Positions 5,714 to 8,791 of a stretch of 8,791 nt of DNA are shown one piece after another. Each line of letters begins with the position of its first letter. Positions within the stretch are counted from its first letter, which is position 1. Location: the NCBI GenBank assembly GCA_025458465.1, contig JALOSK010000075.1, positions 1-8,791 on the forward strand, given 5' to 3'. Source of the DNA: Sandarakinorhabdus sp. (lineage in GTDB: Bacteria; Pseudomonadota; Alphaproteobacteria; Sphingomonadales; Sphingomonadaceae). Both the position numbers and the translations under genes were made by a program. Below the pieces are notes generated by a model that was not told where the DNA came from, ran no database searches, and worked only from the letters and a program-made list of their open reading frames with translations.

Positions 5714-8044
5714 TCAGTAATCCTTGCGCAGCGTCAGGAAGAACTGGCGCGGCGGCGCCGGCAGCAGTGTCTGGTTGTCACCGGCAAAGCCGAAGCCGTT
5801 GGTGCCGATGGTCGACACATAGCGGCGATCGAACAGGTTGGTGACAGTGGCTTCGATGGCCAGCCCGTTCAGCCAGCGGCTGTCGCTGGTGATGCGATAC
5901 CCGATCTTGCCATCAACGATCACGCGCCCACCCACCGACTGATCATTGGAGAAGGTGAAGAAGCGCTTCGACATGCCGTTGGCGTTGGCACGGCCATAGA
6001 AATTGCCATCATCATAGACGATTTCCAGGTTGCCGATGTGGCGCGGGCTGTCGACCACGGTGCGGCCCCTGACAGCCTGCACAACCACACCGGCCGCGTT
6101 CACCACGTCGTCGCGATAGCTGTTGTCGTTCAGCGCATAGCTGGCCGTGATGGTCACAGTCTTCACCGGCTGCCACTGCACACCCAGCTCCACGCCCTGC
6201 GAGCGTACATCACCCACGTTGGACAGGATCGGCGCGTTGCCGATGATCCCCGCCCCCTGCGGAATGGCCAGCAGGCGGTTGGAGAAATTGACGAGATAGG
6301 CCGACAGCACACCGCGCAAGGACCCGGCGCCAAAGCGGAAACCGGCTTCGAAGGTGTTGCTCTTTTCCGGCTTGATCTGGCCGCGCAGCACGTCGAAGCC
6401 GGCGGCAGACGACGCGAACGGGCCGGTGGTGGCCGCCGCCACGAAGCCGCGCTGGTTCTCGGTGAAACCGGCAAACACTTCGTTGTTGCCATCCAGCTTC
6501 CACAGGATACCCACCTGCGGCAGGAACAGATCTTCGGAACTGATCGTGCCCGTCGCCAGCGGCCCCGGCGTCGGGTTGATGGCGTTGGCGCTCAACCGCA
6601 CGCTCTGGCCCTTGAAGCCCCAGCTGATCGATACGTCACTGCCCACTTCGAACGTGTCCTGCACCGAAAACTGGAAGATGTGGGTGCGATAGCGGTTGTT
6701 CCACTGGGTGAAGAACGGGTTGGTCTGATAGGTGATGGCACTGGTCGCCGGCTCGGTGGCGCTGCTGCCCATGCTGTAGAAGCGGCGGGCCTGTTCATAG
6801 TCATTCTGTTCGTACCAGGCCGTCAGCTTCACCGTGTGTTCGGCCAGGTTGGCGGTGAGGTCGCCAAGGATGCCCCAGCGGTCCATGACATATTCGGTGG
6901 TGCGGAAGCTGAGCGGCACGCCGCCCGGGCTGGCGACATAGGGCGTGATCCACGACCCCTGGCCGCGGTTGTTGTGATAATAAGCCTGGATGCCGGCATT
7001 GAGGCCGGCGGTCAGCTCGCCCTCCAGCCGGGCGCCGGCCAGCCAGTCACGGCGCAGGCCGGCAGCGTCATAATAGGCGTCATCCACGGTCTGGATGGGC
7101 GAGGGATAGGTGGTGCCCAGCGTGTTCGGCGCCACCGTCACACCGGTGTCGCCGCGATTGGCGGCGATGGTGGCCACCTGCACGGCCAGCGGCCAGTTGT
7201 CGGAAATATTGTCCCAGAACGGCCCCAGGCGGTTCAGCATGTTGAGGCTGAAATCCTGATAGTCATTTTCCTTGCGATCGGAATAGTTCAGGAAGGCCGT
7301 GAAGCTGCCCTTGCCGTCGCCGATGTCCAGCACACCCTTGGCGTTCACCTGCGTGGCACGCTGCGTGCCGAAGCCCTTCCACTTGTCCGCATCGATGATC
7401 GCGCCGCTGATGTACGCCTTGAAGCCGCCGATGTTGCCGGTGTCCAGCGTGCCGAACAGGCGCAGCGTGTTGCTGTCCCCATAGGTGGCGTTGGCGGCGA
7501 TGCCGGCCTTGTCCTGCGGCGCGCGGCTGAAGAATTCGATCGTGCCACCCAGGTTCGAAACCGATGCGGTGCCCAGCGCGCCGGCGCCCTGGCTCACCCG
7601 CGTGCGGCCGATATTGTCGGCGATGATGGCGCGGCTGATGTGCAGGCCGTTGGTGTTGCCATAGCTCATGTCACCCAGCGGCACGCCATCCAGCGTGAAG
7701 CCCAGCTGGTTCTGGTTGAAGCCGCGCAGGGTGATGCGGGTGGACCATTCATAGACGCCGAACGGATCAGCCGACTGGAAGTTCACGCCCGGCAGTTTCT
7801 GGATGGCCAGGAACGGGCTGCCACCGGCCACCACCAGCTTGATGTCCCTGGCTTCGACTTCGGTGACCTGGCGCACCTCGCCCTTGCCGAACACCACGAT
7901 TTCGGCATCCTCGCTGGCTTCCGCCACGCCAACGGCAGAAGCATCAGCCGCAGCAACGTCGGTGGCGGCAGGATCGCCGAAAGCAAGCGCCGGGCTGGCC
8001 AGCGCAACGCTGGCGAGAAGGGCGATTCGGGTGGTGGTGCGCAT
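5714..8044 (-). CDS. TonB-dependent outer-membrane receptor
   Basis: A complete 776-residue receptor for energised uptake of a large or scarce ligand through the outer membrane. ATG 8042-8044 is chosen because AGGGAG lies 6 nt upstream and a Sec signal peptide follows directly (MRTTTRIALLASVALASPALA, cut after residue 21); upstream in-frame ATGs would add 31 non-signal-like residues. A possible TonB box, AEIVVFG (47-53), precedes the plug domain (about 60-175) with TRITLRGFNQNQLGFTLDGV (102-121) and NLGGTIEFFSRAP. The rest is a 22-strand-type barrel with alternating aromatic strands. It closes with a TNLFDRRYVST motif and PRQFFLTLRKDY, ending in an aromatic residue as barrels do. The substrate is not recognisable: no siderophore, cobalamin or sugar genes lie nearby. 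The gene stands alone, with the palindromic terminator downstream. Confidence 0.94.
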   Translation of the reverse strand: MRTTTRIALLASVALASPALAFGDPAATDVAAADASAVGVAEASEDAEIVVFGKGEVRQVTEVEARDIKLVVAGGSPFLAIQKLPGVNFQSADPFGVYEWSTRITLRGFNQNQLGFTLDGVPLGDMSYGNTNGLHISRAIIADNIGRTRVSQGAGALGTASVSNLGGTIEFFSRAPQDKAGIAANATYGDSNTLRLFGTLDTGNIGGFKAYISGAIIDADKWKGFGTQRATQVNAKGVLDIGDGKGSFTAFLNYSDRKENDYQDFSLNMLNRLGPFWDNISDNWPLAVQVATIAANRGDTGVTVAPNTLGTTYPSPIQTVDDAYYDAAGLRRDWLAGARLEGELTAGLNAGIQAYYHNNRGQGSWITPYVASPGGVPLSFRTTEYVMDRWGILGDLTANLAEHTVKLTAWYEQNDYEQARRFYSMGSSATEPATSAITYQTNPFFTQWNNRYRTHIFQFSVQDTFEVGSDVSISWGFKGQSVRLSANAINPTPGPLATGTISSEDLFLPQVGILWKLDGNNEVFAGFTENQRGFVAAATTGPFASSAAGFDVLRGQIKPEKSNTFEAGFRFGAGSLRGVLSAYLVNFSNRLLAIPQGAGIIGNAPILSNVGDVRSQGVELGVQWQPVKTVTITASYALNDNSYRDDVVNAAGVVVQAVRGRTVVDSPRHIGNLEIVYDDGNFYGRANANGMSKRFFTFSNDQSVGGRVIVDGKIGYRITSDSRWLNGLAIEATVTNLFDRRYVSTIGTNGFGFAGDNQTLLPAPPRQFFLTLRKDY

Positions 8045-8178
8045 GTCTGTCTCCCTGGAACGGTTGCGCGCCATTCGCAGGGAGATGTTGCAGGCCGATG
8101 CCATCGGCGTTTCAGGACAATTGCACAGAGGTGGCAATGTTGTGACGTTGCCCGCCGGCCACAGCCGGCAACTGGCGA
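8045..8178 (-). promoter_or_regulatory. Upstream region of the TonB receptor gene, with a 15-bp palindrome
   Basis: This 134-bp gap should hold the receptor promoter. It contains the Shine-Dalgarno AGGGAG (8051-8056, minus strand) and a perfect odd palindrome GCCGATG-C-CATCGGC at 8094-8108, about 50 nt before the start codon and so placed like an operator or a 5'-leader hairpin. It also has ATTGC-N9-GCAAT (centred near 8128). I see no convincing Fur box and no recognised riboswitch. The exact promoter could not be placed. Confidence 0.35.
8147..8172 (-). terminator. Possible terminator hairpin after the sbtA-sbtB unit
   Basis: The arms GTTGCC (8147-8152) and GGCAAC (8167-8172) enclose a further GGC/GCC pairing around a CACA loop, with a 4-nt bulge. 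It begins 6 nt beyond the stop of the PII-like gene in the direction of transcription. No U tract follows, so it is a weak candidate or a processing/stability hairpin. Confidence 0.3.
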
Positions 8179-8493
8179 TCAGTCGAACTTGGAACCGCGC
8201 ACCACCTCCACATCGCTGGAGAGCAGCATCAGGTGATGGCTTTCCAGCAGGGGTGCCAGGCGATCGATGAAGGCAGCGGCATGTTCAGCGCTGGTGATGG
8301 CCAGCATCATGACCTTCGCTGTAGCACCCGAAAGCTGGTCATCGCGCCAGCGGCCATGCGCACCGGCGCCGCCCAGCGTGGGCAGCAGCGTATAGTGGGT
8401 GATGCCGGCTTCGGCCGCCAATCGCACGATGGCCGGCACCAGCGGTTCATCGGCCAGCACCTCGATGCGGCGGCGGTGGATGGTATTGGTCAT
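8179..8493 (-). CDS. sbtB: PII-like signalling protein, SbtB type
   Basis: A 104-residue protein with a ferredoxin-like PII pattern: an opening strand (RRRIEVLADE, 7-16), a helix (LVPAIVRLAAEAG), a strand and glycine-rich turn ITHYTLLPTLGGAGAHGRW (31-49) where the T-loop begins, a central strand KVMMLAIT (60-67), a second helix, and a final strand DVEVVRGSKF (94-103). The stop of the upstream SbtA-type transporter gene lies 4 nt before its ATG, with GGGGA 7 nt from the start across that stop. In cyanobacteria SbtB is the PII-like protein that binds adenyl nucleotides and controls SbtA, so the same partnership is inferred here. It lacks the C-terminal CGPxGC redox loop of some cyanobacterial SbtB and lacks the classic GlnB T-loop tyrosine region. 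The gene symbol rests chiefly on pairing with the transporter. Confidence 0.78.
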   Translation of the reverse strand: MTNTIHRRRIEVLADEPLVPAIVRLAAEAGITHYTLLPTLGGAGAHGRWRDDQLSGATAKVMMLAITSAEHAAAFIDRLAPLLESHHLMLLSSDVEVVRGSKFD

Positions 8494-8497
8494 GCCC

Positions 8498-8791
8498 CTA
8501 TCCCCGGATCAGCGGCCACAGATGCGCGGCCAGCCAGCCATAGTAACTGATGCCCAGCGTGAGATTGAACGGGAAGGTGACGGCAAGGCTCATGCCCAGA
8601 TAGAGGCCCGGATCGGCCGCCGGCAGCGCCAGGCGCATCACCGCCGGCACCGCGATATAGCTGGCCGAACCGGCCAATATGCCCAGTGCCGCCGCCGATC
8701 CGGCGTCCAGCCCGAGTTCCACGCCCAGCACCACGCCCAGCGTGCCGTTCACCAGCGGCAGCAGCAGGGCCAGCGCCACAGTGCGCACGGT
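8498..8791 (-). CDS. sbtA: SbtA-family Na+-dependent bicarbonate transporter, C-terminal part
   Basis: The last 97 residues of an inner-membrane permease whose 5' end lies beyond the window; the stop is TAG 8498-8500. The GTG at 8786-8788 is internal, since the frame stays open to the edge. The segment ILAGSASYIAVPAVMRLALP followed by PGLYLGMSLAVTFPFNLTLGI is strongly characteristic of SbtA C-termini, with two or three hydrophobic spans (about 1-20, 28-48 and 64-90 of the fragment). SbtA symporters bring in HCO3- with Na+. The next gene, 4 nt away, encodes a PII-like protein, the arrangement seen for sbtA-sbtB. In a bacteriochlorophyll-containing organism this could feed anaplerotic carboxylation; that role is inference. 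Confidence 0.88.
   Translation of the reverse strand, partial: TVRTVALALLLPLVNGTLGVVLGVELGLDAGSAAALGILAGSASYIAVPAVMRLALPAADPGLYLGMSLAVTFPFNLTLGISYYGWLAAHLWPLIRG

Noticed and set aside
6038..8236. A 732-codon open frame on the plus strand opposite the TonB receptor.
   Set aside because: The minus-strand product has a full signal peptide, plug and barrel. The plus-strand product is His/Arg/Gly/Ala-rich with no family pattern, as expected for antisense to GC3-rich codons.

Overview
The window looks like chromosomal DNA of an aerobic anoxygenic phototrophic alphaproteobacterium, most likely a sphingomonad. The evidence is high GC with strong GC3 bias, a bacteriochlorophyll Mg-chelatase operon (bchI-bchD-bchO), an exported protein with the PEPxxWA form of the PEP-CTERM tail, and a large TonB-dependent receptor. 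The genus cannot be fixed from the sequence alone.

Layout, left to right. (1) 1-1086, plus strand: the 3' end of a VOC/glyoxalase-like gene, then, 3 nt after its stop, an enoyl-CoA hydratase/isomerase gene broken by an exact 38-bp tandem duplication (380-455). Removing one copy restores a normal 272-residue reading frame. (2) 1098-4770, minus strand: bchI, bchD and bchO, with stop/start overlaps (GTGA between bchI and bchD, TGATG between bchD and bchO). BchI and BchD are the AAA+ motor and the VWA/MIDAS platform that drive Mg insertion into protoporphyrin IX by BchH. BchO is the alpha/beta-hydrolase accessory protein. No bchH, puf, puh or crt gene is present on either side, so bchIDO lies at the edge of the photosynthesis cluster or apart from it. 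(3) 4771-4920: a compact divergent regulatory region with a nested inverted repeat. (4) 4921-5607, plus strand: a secreted PEPxxWA-CTERM protein. (5) 5622-5663: a perfect 42-bp palindrome that looks like a shared bidirectional terminator. (6) 5714-8044, minus strand: a complete TonB-dependent outer-membrane receptor of unknown substrate. (7) 8179-8791, minus strand: a two-gene unit, the C-terminal end of an SbtA-family Na+-dependent bicarbonate transporter followed by a small PII-like (SbtB-type) regulator.

How they work together: bchIDO is one translationally coupled unit for the first committed step of bacteriochlorophyll synthesis. sbtA-sbtB is a transporter plus regulator pair for inorganic carbon, which would suit anaplerotic CO2 fixation in a phototroph that is not autotrophic (inference). 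The PEP-CTERM and TonB genes are surface functions with no evident link to either. I found no CRISPR array, tRNA, rRNA, insertion sequence or phage gene. The least ordinary items are the 38-bp frameshifting duplication, the SbtA/SbtB pair near bch genes, and the structured divergent region upstream of bchI.
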